Part shown: in pieces, positions 24,284-35,071 of the stretch
Numbering within the stretch: the first letter of the stretch is position 1
How the letters are laid out: every line of letters starts with the position of its first letter
Source of the DNA: Gloeopeniophorella convolvens
Lineage: Eukaryota > Basidiomycota > Agaricomycetes > Russulales
Length of the DNA stretch: 64,000 nucleotides
Direction of reading: 5' to 3'
Assembly: GCA_022496205.1 (NCBI GenBank)
Contig: WTXD01000038.1
Coordinates: 1-64,000, forward strand
Notes under the pieces: model-generated
What the model saw: only the letters and a program-made list of their open reading frames with translations
Databases searched by the model: none
What the model was told of the DNA's origin: nothing
Translations under genes and position numbers: made by a program

Positions 24284-25893
24284 AGGACCCCGCCAAACCC
24301 CGCCAGAGCCCCGATGGCAAAAGGACCGAAAGTTGCCCGTCCCGGGACAGGAGGTATGATGGTTTTGGACCGAATTTTGCTCGCGTGACTACCGTTGTTA
24401 CATGACCGAATGACCGAATTGGGCAGGCTTGGGGGCGGGTTTGATGCAGAGATGACCGAATATACCCGGTTGCAGGGCAGCGAAGGGCGGTGGGCAGCAG
24501 TCTCGCCCCCAGACCTTGTAGGAGAGGTAGGGGGGAGGGGGAGGGAGGGGAGCCGCTTTTGCGGCATGCCAAGTCGGAGTCAAGTTTTTCGAAAGATTCC
24601 CAGGCAAGACCTCTCCTACAGTCATTTCATCGGAAATCGACCTCATTAGCCACGTACCGTAACAAGTACTCTCAGGTCACCTTCACGCACCGCACACGAT
24701 GCGGCCACGGCGCTGCGCAACGCTGGCCCACAAAGCACGGCTCACGCCGCGTGGGGCCAGAAGAGCGAGACTGGGGGATGGATATTGGGACAGCAAAGGT
24801 CATGGAAAGGGAGGACTAAACGGTTATACGTGCTACATGGGGTTCTGTACGCCGAGGTGCACGCAAATGGATTCAAAAAAAAAAAAAAACTCTCAGGTCA
24901 CTGACGGGGACGACCGTGGTACACAAAACGTATCATGTAGGCTTGAATTGACGTTGAGTGTCTGCACGACTACTGCTACAGTGTGATGATACATAGTATC
25001 CTATAACACTTTATGCCAAGGGACATATCCGTGAGGATATCCGCGCGCGCGAGGATGGCGTCCGTGTAGGTCGTGTGTCTGAGCGCTCACGGAGAACAGG
25101 TGCGGGAGACGGTTCGCGAGACGTTGACGAGATGCATGCGTGCAGGTACTCGCGTGCGCGGGGAGGTGGATTGTTGCGAGTGCCGGGATTTCTGTGCAGG
25201 AGCTCTGATACGCAGAGGGGCGGGCGCTGCGCTCACACGTGCAAAGCTCATCATGCGGGCGTGCAGCTTGGGTACACCCCATGCGTCGGCGGAGTGCACG
25301 AGATGCACGCACGCGCAAGCATGGCGTCCGCTATGGCGCTCGTGACGGCGAAACATACGGAAGTGTGCGTATGAACGTGGATGGTGAGATGAAGTGCACA
25401 GCAAGCGGGAGCGCAGAGATGAGCACATTGCAGGTGGTGGCGGACAGGGTTTCATGACTCGAGTCTCTGCACAGATGTCAGCGTGGGGTGCTGCGCACGT
25501 AGCGGGTGTTGCATTAAGTGCTGTATAAAGCCCCGAGCGAGCACTGCACATGTTTGATAAGGGTCTGGCGAGGGTGCATGTTGTGCAATAACTTGAAGTT
25601 TCAGTCTCAAAACGCTTCATGACGGATTCGGAAAGTGAGTACGGGAGGGATTACCTTCATAATTCTGCCAAGTCGAGCCCTACTGGCAAAACAATGGCTT
25701 TGTGTTCGCGGGCTGCACATGCGCGGCACTCGTGGCAGGCCCTGTAGAGGTTACATGGAAAAAGGACCGAATTCCGATCTCGCCGCCGAAGGTTACATGG
25801 AATAGGACCGAATCCGCCCGGGCCGGAGATCCCTAAGAGGACCGAAAAGTTGCTCCTCAGAATCTAAGCTCCATGGGAGTTTGGCGGGGTCCT
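24284..25893. mobile_element. 1.6-kb inverted-repeat DNA transposon, hAT-like, non-autonomous
   Basis: Ends at 24284-24298 (AGGACCCCGCCAAAC) and 25879-25893 (GTTTGGCGGGGTCCT) are perfect 15-bp inverted repeats. They are flanked by CCGGTGAC at 24276-24283 and 25894-25901, an 8-bp duplication typical of hAT elements. Unit 1 shows the empty site at about 5727-5745. Both subterminal regions carry repeated GACCGAA motifs (about 24326-24460 and 25764-25845), which look like transposase-binding arrays. The interior has only low-quality frames (a 177-codon minus frame rich in Ala, Arg, His and Cys), so it appears non-autonomous. A retroposon is nested at 24681-24888. Confidence 0.75.
24681..24888 (+). 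mobile_element. Short poly(A)-tailed retroposon, longest copy, nested
   Basis: About 208 bp ending in ACGCAAATGGATTC and a run of about 14-15 A. It is flanked by the 13-bp duplication ACTCTCAGGTCAC at 24668-24680 and 24889-24901. Its last 60 bp match copies at 28303-28390 and 57203-57282. It has no reading frame of note. The size, A-tail and duplications fit a SINE or a 5'-truncated LINE. Confidence 0.8.
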
Positions 25894-26148
25894 CCGGTGA
25901 CCGAAGCGGAAGCGTATGCACTTATGTAAGCTCCCACGCATCCTCTGGCCGGACTCGCTCCTCCAGCCAATGCAACGTTTGCAACTTCTTCGCAGAGCGC
26001 GCTTTACGACCCACAGCAAATTTGCCTCCACTCATCAATCATTCTCTGCTTCCGACCCACTTCATCCGCGTGATATCCGGGCTGTCAAGACTGCCGTACG
26101 CCGCTGAATGCTATTGAAAAAATCCTTCGAGAAGCCACTCACACCGGC

Positions 26149-28110
26149 ATGCACGAACGACCCCTTCGCTTTGCCAAGTTGATGAAGGCTGTGGTCGTGT
26201 CACTTCCTCTCCCTTAGTGGGGCCTTTGCTGCACCCCTGATCGCCATCTGGACGCGGTACACCAGGAGTAGTCGGTGACACCCGCCTCCTGGCCCTCAAG
26301 ACTTCCCTTTCCTCGGGAACTCGATGCAATTGATGGATCAGCGGTAGTCGTCTGCCCCTGATTGTCGTTCAAAGCACGGTACGGATCACCCTTACTCTTT
26401 TTGCTTCTTTTTGACGCTTCTATAGGAGATATCAAGAGATATGACCTACATGGCTTCGCTGGGACAACGCATGCTCCTCCTGAATTTGCAAGAGAATTAC
26501 GCGGATCTTTTGGACAAAGAGTCGTGTATCTACATAGACAGGCCTCGTTTCATCATGGCGAGCGAGTTTATTGAGTGCGGAATGGCGACAGCGTTGGTGC
26601 GGTCCACCGAAGTCCACCGATCTGTAAGTTCATGCTGCATTTACACTCTCCAGGGTTTCTGATGCAGAAGTCGAGTTTTCAGATGGCTGCGCATGCGCAG
26701 ACTCGCGCGAGACAGCTTCAGTAAGAAGCTCGTCAAGGGTTACCACCAGATCCAAGTGCGGGAGGCCACCTTCCTTGTTCGCGGCGCGCTTGCCGACCCG
26801 GCTGAACAAGTACACGCGCCGCACCTCCGCATCGATGATCATGTCTGTCATGTACGACCCGCCGCCCATCGAGGTGAATGATGGCCCTAACGTCGCTAAG
26901 ATCAATAAGCACAATGATCGAGTGTTGACGACGACGCAACTGGGAGCGTATTGGGTGGAGTTTTCCCGTGGCTGGGGTATATCCCGCGCAGGTGCGTGTC
27001 GGTTGGCCAAGATCGAGGTCAATGCGCTAATGGCTCCTCGTCGCCCATCAGGTTCGCGAAATTGGAAACAGACAGGAAAGCGCTATCACGAAGAAGCGAA
27101 CACCATGTTTCGCGAACTGTTCAGCAGTGTCCAAAACGACTTGGTTTGTCTATCATCGAGATGGCAGACCTTTCCTTATCTCTTATCCCCATCCTCTGCA
27201 TCGACAGGAGACCGGAATCGACCTGGACCGGCCAATTATGAGCGCGACCCTGATCAGACAGCAAAAGCATCTCGGTCTTCCGGACGTGGAGACCGTCTAG
27301 ATTGCTGGCGATATGTTGTGAGTAGGTTGTACACCCTGCCTTGAGTCCGCATCATTAATATTGCCACGCAACTCAGCCGCGCGGCTTCCGAAACAGCGGC
27401 AGGCAGCCTTATGTGGTGTCGTGCTGCGACATTGGCATACCCCGAGACGCAGGCCCGTGCCCAGGAAGAACTCGACGCTGTCGTCAGCCGTAGGCTCCAC
27501 CTCCCATCCTTCAACGATCCACACACCTTCCCTACACCTGCGCAATGATCAAAGAGGTCCTACACTGGCGTCCGCCCGTCCGCCTCGGCGTGCCATACGT
27601 GTCTGTCTGGACAGCTGATACGAGGATGTGTTCGTCCCGCGCGGTACGCTCGTCATCCCGGACATCTGGCAATGTAACCACGACCCCGCACTGTACGGCG
27701 CGGACGCTGTGCACTTCGATCCTGCGCATATCCTGGACAAGACGGTGGGCACGTGGCTGCGTCGCCAGACGTGCGCGAGGGACACATGGCTTATGTGTAC
27801 GGCCGACGGGTCTGTGTGGGCAAGTATGTGACGAATAATTCGCTGTTCATCGGCACGGCGACGCTACTGTGGGCAGTGAGGTTCGAGCGCAAGAAGGATG
27901 TGGAGGGCAACGAAGAGCCCGTGAACGTCGACGATTTCGTTGATGACTCGCTGGTCAAGTACGTGGATCGCCTTCGTTCTTTGTAATCACTCTTCGTGTA
28001 CTGACATGTGTGAGCACAGCCGTCTTATTTCGTTGTTGTGCCATGTCGTGCTCCGCTTCCCAAAGGCAGGCAGAAGCCGTGCTTGCCGAAGCGCGGGAGC
28101 TGCAGCGTTG
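26149..28110 (+). pseudogene. Cytochrome P450 relic 3
   Basis: Third P450 relic. Readable parts include GQRMLLLNLQENYADLLDK with IDRPRFIMASE, the segment INKHNDRVLTTTQLGAYWVE, the A-rich segment EETQARAQEEL-like around 27430, the FVPRGTLVIPDIWQCNHDP block, and the haem loop YGRRVCVGKYVTNN. This copy keeps the Gly after Cys, so it is closest to a functional loop. Stops and frame changes elsewhere leave no complete gene. Confidence 0.8.
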
Positions 28111-28302
28111 ATATTCTGTGGATTGTATATCTATCGTCTGAATACGGGACTGAATCCTCTGCAATGTCTGCTCGTTGATGCGACTCAACCTGTCTCTAGT
28201 GCTCTCTACAACAAATTGTTCACGCAAAAGGGGCTATTGTGGTTCTCTGCCCTGATTCGGACGGACAGAAAGGGAGCAGGGCCAAAGAACGTGACAGGAG
28301 AA

Positions 28303-28390
28303 TGCTGAAAGGAAGGGGTAGACAGACATCCGTGCTACATAGGGTTCTGTACCCACAGGTGCACGTAAATGGATTCCAAAAAAAAAAAAA
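28303..28390 (+). mobile_element. Short poly(A)-tailed retroposon, unit 3 copy
   Basis: About 88 bp containing GCTACATAGGGTTCTGTACC and GTGCACGTAAATGGATTCC followed by an A-run. It is flanked by the 15-bp duplication AACGTGACAGGAGAA at 28288-28302 and 28391-28405. The matching place in unit 2 (about 17390) and unit 1 (about 7190) is empty. Confidence 0.85.
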
Positions 28391-28798
28391 AACGTGACAG
28401 GAGAAAACGGTTGCACTGACGTACGCCAATCTCCACAGCCGCGCCTGCCCAGTTTCGAAACGCAAGTAACAGACAATCGTACATATCTCAACCTCGACTC
28501 AACAAGCTACGGCCAGTGTAGGAAAGGTATCGTAAATATTCTCAGCATGAGTCAAGATGGGCCGGTCTCAGTCCTATCGTACGCCGCGGCCAGAACCCTG
28601 TGTGTAGATTACATACTTTGGAAAACGAATACGAGAACCCCATATCAGTGGAATCGCCACGAGCAGACCTCATACATCGAGCGGGGCATCGACGCAGGAG
28701 CACGGACTGCGACTCTCCGAGCTGAAAGAGTGTAGCGTCAGCGCCTTCAACAGTGATAAAACAGAAATGTGCATGCCTCCAGCTGGGACGCGACTTGT

Positions 28799-31700
28799 TT
28801 ACGCTCCGTAGTGAACAAAGTTCACCCACCGCTCCGTTGTCATCCTCCTTTTCTTCCTCAGATTCTGTACAGCATGCTGCAAAGCCTTGGCAGACCTCTC
28901 CGCGATGGGGACACTGGCGTCCCATCGCGGAGATAGCAGCCGGCCATAGAAAAGCTTTGCCATGTCCTTCCCGTCCGTGTCCGCCAACTCCCACATCGTC
29001 CCAACTACACTGCGGAACCCACAGTATTGCATTGCTGCAGCGAGGTGTAGCATCTCGTCTGGGTCCTCCTTATCTGCGAGTTCGGCGGTATGACAGGCCG
29101 AGAGGAATGCCAGCTCGGCGTTGGGGGCTCGGGACCGTATGATATCGAGGAGTGTAAGGCGCTCACTGCCGTGCAGCTTGAACGACGCGTCGAATGGCTT
29201 CTCTTCCTGGAGCAAGCCATGGCACGCGAAATGTACCATGCTGTGCCCCTTGAGGCCTTCGATGACCGATTCTCGCGTCGCCCCGCGGGAGACGAGCTTC
29301 GACACTGAGATTCCTGGAACAGACTCGATTGTCGCGATCTCCTTGGAGACGCCTTCGAGAGACGGGTCGTCGGGCTGGGCTACCACCAGGAGCGATGGAT
29401 CCGGAGATCGTTGGCGGGAGCGGCCAGCAGCGGGCGTGCGAGACTCGATGAGCGCGCTGAGTGTAGGTGTATATGAGCAACATAGATGTCCGAGAAATGG
29501 CGTTCGTGGGACTCAGAACCGATGTGACGGGCCCATGGCGTGGAGAGGGAGAGAGCAGAGGACCGAGGTCGGGTACAGCCATAGCCGGGACTGCTTCGGG
29601 ACGCCAAGGACATCGAGCCTGCTGACGACCTGACGACCAACGGTTGGTAAAGCTCGTGGAGCACAAGGCGTAGTGCTCGTTCGTACTCGTCCGAGTCCAA
29701 ACCACCTTCCGAGTTGCGGGCTTTTGAAAGCAATCTTGATAGGGCGATTGCTTTTACATAGAAATCATCTCCGAGGGGGATGTGGACCAGGGGTGCACCG
29801 TAGACAATGATGAGGATGTCGGAGCGCCATTTGCTGTGATTGATGATGACGATGGGCCCACTTGAAGCTGCATTTTGCAGACTATGGAATGGCGCCGCGG
29901 CAAGGAAGTGCCCGAAGCCTGGGAGGCTCTGGATCTGCGAAATGACTGCCTTCCTCTCCCTCAACAGCCGCCGCTGCTCCTCAAAGACACGCCCAAAGGT
30001 GTCCTCCTCGAAGCTCCTGACTGTATCTCCGAATGAACCCGCGGCGGAAGAGGGGGCCCGGTGTAGGGCGCTGGATTCGGTGGTGATGGACTCAAGGTCA
30101 TGAGTGATGGAGAGGTACTTGTCCGCCAAGTCGGGGTTGACCGCACGGAGCTGACCCACAGGAGCGCGAAGGCCCCGCATCATGGACCAAAGCAGCGATC
30201 TCCCATGCTCGAGGATCTCGACGGCGGCCTGCAGCTGCTCCTTCTCTATTTGATAGGATGCGTAGTCCAGCGACGTCCGAGTTCCCCAGGCGCCTCCGTG
30301 CTTGAAGTAAGCGTGCTGCGCTTGGAGGTTGGGTCCACACTCTACGATGTGCCGCATGGAAAGCATCGAGTTCTCGTATGCGCGTGGTGCAGAAGGGTGA
30401 TTGGTCCCTCGTGCGAGCTGCGCCCACAGGTCAAGATCGCCCGATCTCCATGCATCACCGGGGCGATGACTTTTGGAGCTGGCTTCGTACATCGAAAGGG
30501 ATTCCTCCAAGTCTTCTCGGCGACGGAGCAGCAGGAAGCGTCGATGGAAAAGACCAGAAAGATAACTTTGGGGAAAGTGAGGATTGTATCGGATGAGCGG
30601 GTGGCCACGTGGCAGGGCATTTGGAAGTACTTCAAGAATCCGATGCACAGATCCAGATCTTCGACGCTCCCCCACGAGCCTAAGGCGGATACTGATACCG
30701 AAATCGAGGGCATGACCCGGTTCCATTCATCGTCTGTGCCAGTTTGGATCAGCGCTTCGAGTCCGAGTTCGATCCGCTGCACATTCCTTCGATGGATGTC
30801 TAAATTGGGCATGGGACGTTTGGGATCGTTGATGGGTGCACCTGCAGATCACGTGGGTAAGTTCATCCAGATCGACCAGACGTGCGAACTAGCGATGTAC
30901 CTGTGACTGGATTGAATGGCATTTCAGTTACATGCGAAACGACCAGGTCTTTCAAGCGCAGTTCAGACGCCATGGTTGGTCCAGATCCAGGCTCTGATTT
31001 TCTGTGCAGCTCCTTCAGACAATGCTGCGCTTCTTCCAGACTACTCTTATCCCCGAATTGTTCGTGGCGTCGCAGCAGTGCACCTGCTATGAGACGAAGA
31101 TGTTCAGTATCGGGAAGACTCTGTACTGATCTATCCCGAAGAGCAATCCGATACCAGGAGAGCCGCGCCTCTCCTGGATCTAACGACGTGCCCGAGAGAA
31201 GGTCATTGAAGTGATCTGATGCAAGAGGACGCAGAACGCTGTCTGGAGGTAGGAAAGGGAAGCTATCCTCCACCAACGCCGCGATCTCCATGTGGTCATC
31301 GTGACTTGGAAGAACAAACTCATTGAGCATCAAAGCGAGCATCATGGACAGCTGCGGGCGATATGCGGGTGGACAGACGCTAGTGAACACGCGAAGGTGA
31401 CTGGCAACTTGCTCGGCATGGTTTGACCATTCATCATGTCTCCCCCTTTGACACATCCAAACCACCAGATATTCGAGAAATCGACAAGTCCTTCATCTAC
31501 CCACGCATCCACTGGATGGGATGGAAGGAGGCTTGCAGAGAGTGTAACCAACTCGTCGAAGTATGCTCCTCCATTGGCAGGGTCCAACTGGGCCTTCTCC
31601 TGAATGAGCCATGCAAAGACCCTCGACAATCGAGAGCGCCGCAGCCCTATTTGTTCGGGTATGCGGATGCACAGAAGCTGACGGTAGTACGTGAGTGCTG

Positions 31701-32187
31701 CATCCAGGTCAGAGAGCTGATGGGTGCGATTGAAGCGATGGCTGAGTGCGTCTGTAAGGCAAAAGAATGCGAAAATGATAAAGAGGGACTCCCGCTCTGG
31801 GTCTCGCATCGTGAAGGGAAGAAGGATGGCCTTGGTGCAGCATGGAAGAATAACTTGTTCAATGAGCCAAAGAGCATCTTCGTGTGAGAGATTTGCCGCC
31901 AAGTTTGTCGAACCGTTTCCAAACATAGAAATAAGGACTTTACTGAACAGTATGTGCTTCCAAGGGAGCATGGAGAGTAGTTTCTCGCCGCAGGTAAACC
32001 AGTCCTGGTCGACTGGCTTGTTTTCACCTGCTCCGGAGGTGAGTGCTCCGCATGGTTGCAGTGACACGAGCAGGAAACGAGCAGCTCGCGGTTGGGACGC
32101 ACGGTCAAAACGATCCTTAGTCTCTATCCATTTGTTGTAAGCTTGAAGGCGCACTTGTTCTAGACATCTAGCGCTCAGCAATTCCAT
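28799..32187 (-). pseudogene. TPR-CHAT copy D, frameshifted
   Basis: Full-length TPR-CHAT copy with ATG at 32187, but with single-base gaps relative to copies B, C and E. They lie near 31472 (after VDF in exon 3), 30620 (after FLKYFQ in exon 4), 29645 (after ELYQ) and 29478-29520 (region of the GPIPSD and YVCSYTP motifs). The C-terminal frame 28799-29386 still encodes MVHFACHG and AFLSACHTAE intact. Intron 1 is 75 nt and reads through. Either this is a decaying copy or some gaps are sequencing errors, since unique genes nearby also show single-base homopolymer gaps. As read, it cannot give a full protein. Confidence 0.8.
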
Positions 32188-32963
32188 GACCACAGAAACA
32201 CTTTGGACGAATGCGCACCTAAGAGCCGCATCCGAGAAAATTCACTTGGGCTCATGCGAGCCCTAAATACTGGTATCTCTATTGCGCTGCCCGAGCTGTC
32301 ATCCATACTTGCGCGACTGTATCCTTCGAGAATACTGCAAAAACGGTTGCCGCGGGCTCGGGGGTGAATTGGTGCAGAAGAGGTCAAGGGAGGGAGGGGT
32401 GCGAGACACTGCGCGGGTCGCAGCAAAGCAGCGTGCCGCGTGTGTGTTGGAGCAGGGCTATCAACACAGGATCGCGCTTCAACCCGCACGATGCAGGCGC
32501 GAGAATTGCGATGATTGCCAACCTGAGTGCGCGTGTAGGTGTTCCTAGGGCAAACCACACCCATTCTAGGCCATTAAGACGCCGGTGAGTGGGATATTAA
32601 CGGCGGCGGCGGTGCTTTCAGTATTTGAAGTTTCCCTTGCAGGATGGGGACGTCGCATGTCAAGCTCGAGGCAAGCCGGGTGAGCGGTGCAGCACAGGTG
32701 ACAATCTCCCACCGCCGACGAAAAAGTGCGTCCCGAGAGCGCCAGAGTATCATAAACGCAGTGTTGGAGGTCATGTTCGCGGCTCATCGGAAAGCTTCGA
32801 TGACGACCGGTGGGGGTGGTGACCGGTGACCGGTGACCGACCCCCAGTGGCAGGTGATTCGGCCTCCCACGCTCCGCTGCCGTTCCTCGTCTCGCGCGGC
32901 CGTGCCGTTCCACACAGCGACCACCACGACGTCGCCATCGACAACCACGACGACCAGCTCCCC

Positions 32964-33500
32964 ATGTCGCTCCCCCACTCTGACTGCGACTCGCACAGGG
33001 TCTGCTTGAACCCATTCCCGTTCCTCAACAACATCAGCCTGGGCAAGCACCGCCCGGCGCCGCACCGCAGGCGTCTACCTCACTGGCGGCCTCGTAAGCT
33101 CCCCCTCTCCTTCACCCCTCCCACCTTATCCCACTCACCCTACTCACGCAGTCCTTGCTCAGCCTGTGGACCTTTCTCGATGCTGAGATTCTCTCTGCGC
33201 ACGCCGCACGCCCACCCGCCATACGGCGAGCCGGACTATCCAGTGCATGTGCACGTCAGCTTCGCCGACTGGACGCCACCACTGTGTGCGCTGCTCGGCA
33301 TGCGGATCTGATTGACAGATACGTGTCGGTCGATCCCCGTGCTGGTGGCACTGTTGTAGTGCTGCGCGCGGGTCTGTTCCCACCTGCCCAGTCGTGCGTA
33401 GTCTTCCGTTCCCACCTCTCGTCGGCTTCGTCTTTCCCCTTCTCTGCGAGAGCTTTCTGACTCCGGCTCTACATATGCTGCTGTATCTCAAGACGTATCC
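32964..33500 (+). pseudogene. VPS68/UPF0220 relic 4
   Basis: Fourth relic, head to head with CHAT-D. Exon 1 is nearly intact (ATG at 32964, SLPHSD, NPFPFLNNISLGKHR), but a small insertion near the RRTAG codons and changes in exon 2 break the frame. It is truncated after LLGM, as in relics 1 and 3. Confidence 0.8.
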
Positions 33501-34890
33501 TGCGGTCAACCGTGTCCCTTGGTCCCTACCGCCCCCATCCGGCTGAGGACATGTTGATTCGGCGGAAACTGTCAACTGCGCGGAGGCTCCTGGCTTACCA
33601 GTTTTCCAGACCCACAGAAAGTCCAAGGCGGCGATAACTTCGGGGTTTTATCTACGAGAATCCGATACTCCAAAGCAATGAGGCCACAGATGCCGCCTTG
33701 ATGCAGGTGCCCGAATCGACGATGGACAATAGTAAGCGTGCCCTTCGTGTACTTATGTCCTTCTCCTCCCTCTGAGTTGTTTTTTCCACGCAGCCGTCCT
33801 CCCTCATTATCGTTAGCTCCATCAGCCAAGTACTCGTACTCACATCACGCCTGCTCATCGACCCGTTGTCGTACTATGAGGCTACTCAACTCGGTCATCG
33901 CTTGCCTAGCTGGTGCATGCGGCGTCAAGTACACGTTGTGATGCATGATGCGCGCAGCGCCGGATCCTGAGACACAGGGTAAATCCATCGCCTCTTCGTG
34001 TACGTGATGGTTTGACCGTAGGTCAAGGAATCATCACGCCATCTCCCCAGGATCTCGCAAGGCGTGTGAAGCGCCGGTGTGCCAGGCTCGTCTTCCCTGA
34101 GACTACGTCCTGTGGTACTGGCTGCCCGACCAATGCCCACTGCAACTCGGCACGCTCGCTATCGGTCCTATTTTCTTATCACGACTCGACTGCCAGGCTG
34201 CGCACAGCTGGCTACCCATATGATGGGGCGCATATACTTCGTTCTCATTCTTGGCTCCATTCTTAGCTGCACGAGGACTCTTTCAGGGCGACCGCGCGAC
34301 CAATGCGTCACGTCTGCCGCCGGAGCTCAAGTTGTCAGTACCCCCGGATCCGCACTTCCCACGCGTCCAACCGTAGGTCTAGGATAGTGCGACATGCAGA
34401 TGTGTGGTGGACGTCTCGATCTCTATAATCGGAACTGTAATCGTGTATCTGCAGTAGAGGATGGTCGGGGAATTATACTGCTATATCATCTCATCGACAG
34501 ACTACAGACATGCGGGAAGGGTCAGTTCGCTGAACTGCTAAGCGCGCAGAACGCCAGACGAGCCACTCAGATCCAACGTCGACCTGTACCTCTTCGCGCA
34601 CCACCATACGCTGGCATCTTCCGGGAGGCGGAGGCCAACCTAGCAGCCTGGCGACACTGGGCGCCGCCGAACGCACTCGCGTAGGCCGACTGACGAGCCT
34701 GGTTCACGAGCCTGGGGCTCATCCTGCGGTAACGGAGATGGCTGATGTTGTGCACGGGGCGAGATACCAGCCCGATGCGGTGCAATGTGACTCCCAGCGT
34801 CCGCCCACACGTCGAGGCGCCAGTTACCCGTCCATTCCTGGAGTGGGTAGCCTAGCCGCGGAACGGCGGAAGGCGTGGCGAAATACAGTT
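33501..34890. other. Unit 4 tail, truncated; end of the array
   Basis: Homologous to the other unit tails up to about 34890, where similarity stops and single-copy sequence upstream of the FMP25-like gene begins. The P450 relic present in units 1-3 is absent. No gene is recognised. Confidence 0.5.
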
Positions 34891-35071
34891 GTTGGTGGTC
34901 GACCAGGAGACGCAAGGAACGGGAAGCGCTGGTGCGGGCTGGTTCGGCCCGGAAGCGCTAACATCCCTGGCGTCTCCTGGTTTTCACACGTCTGGTGATT
35001 CGCAGTGAATAATATGAGAACGGCCCGGGCTTTTGAAATAGAGCACGATTCAACCGCTACGGTCTCACAAC

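Larger units (their letters stand above)
1..34890. repeat. Tandem segmental duplication, four units
   Basis: The same gene order recurs four times: TPR-CHAT gene on minus, VPS68 relic on plus, an unrecognised tail, then a P450 relic (units 1-3 only). Every unit begins with a related stretch just downstream of the CHAT stop, containing the shared string TCGTACACCGC, at about 7317, 17535 and 28545. The first unit is cut by the window edge. Unit 4 ends near 34890. A fifth, partial unit begins at about 37318 after the FMP25-like gene. Units differ by many substitutions and small indels, so the duplications are not very recent. Confidence 0.85.

Noticed and set aside
25087..25620. 177-codon minus-strand frame inside the 1.6-kb element
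   Set aside because: Composition is driven by CpG/CA-rich repeats, there is no motif, and it does not resemble a transposase.
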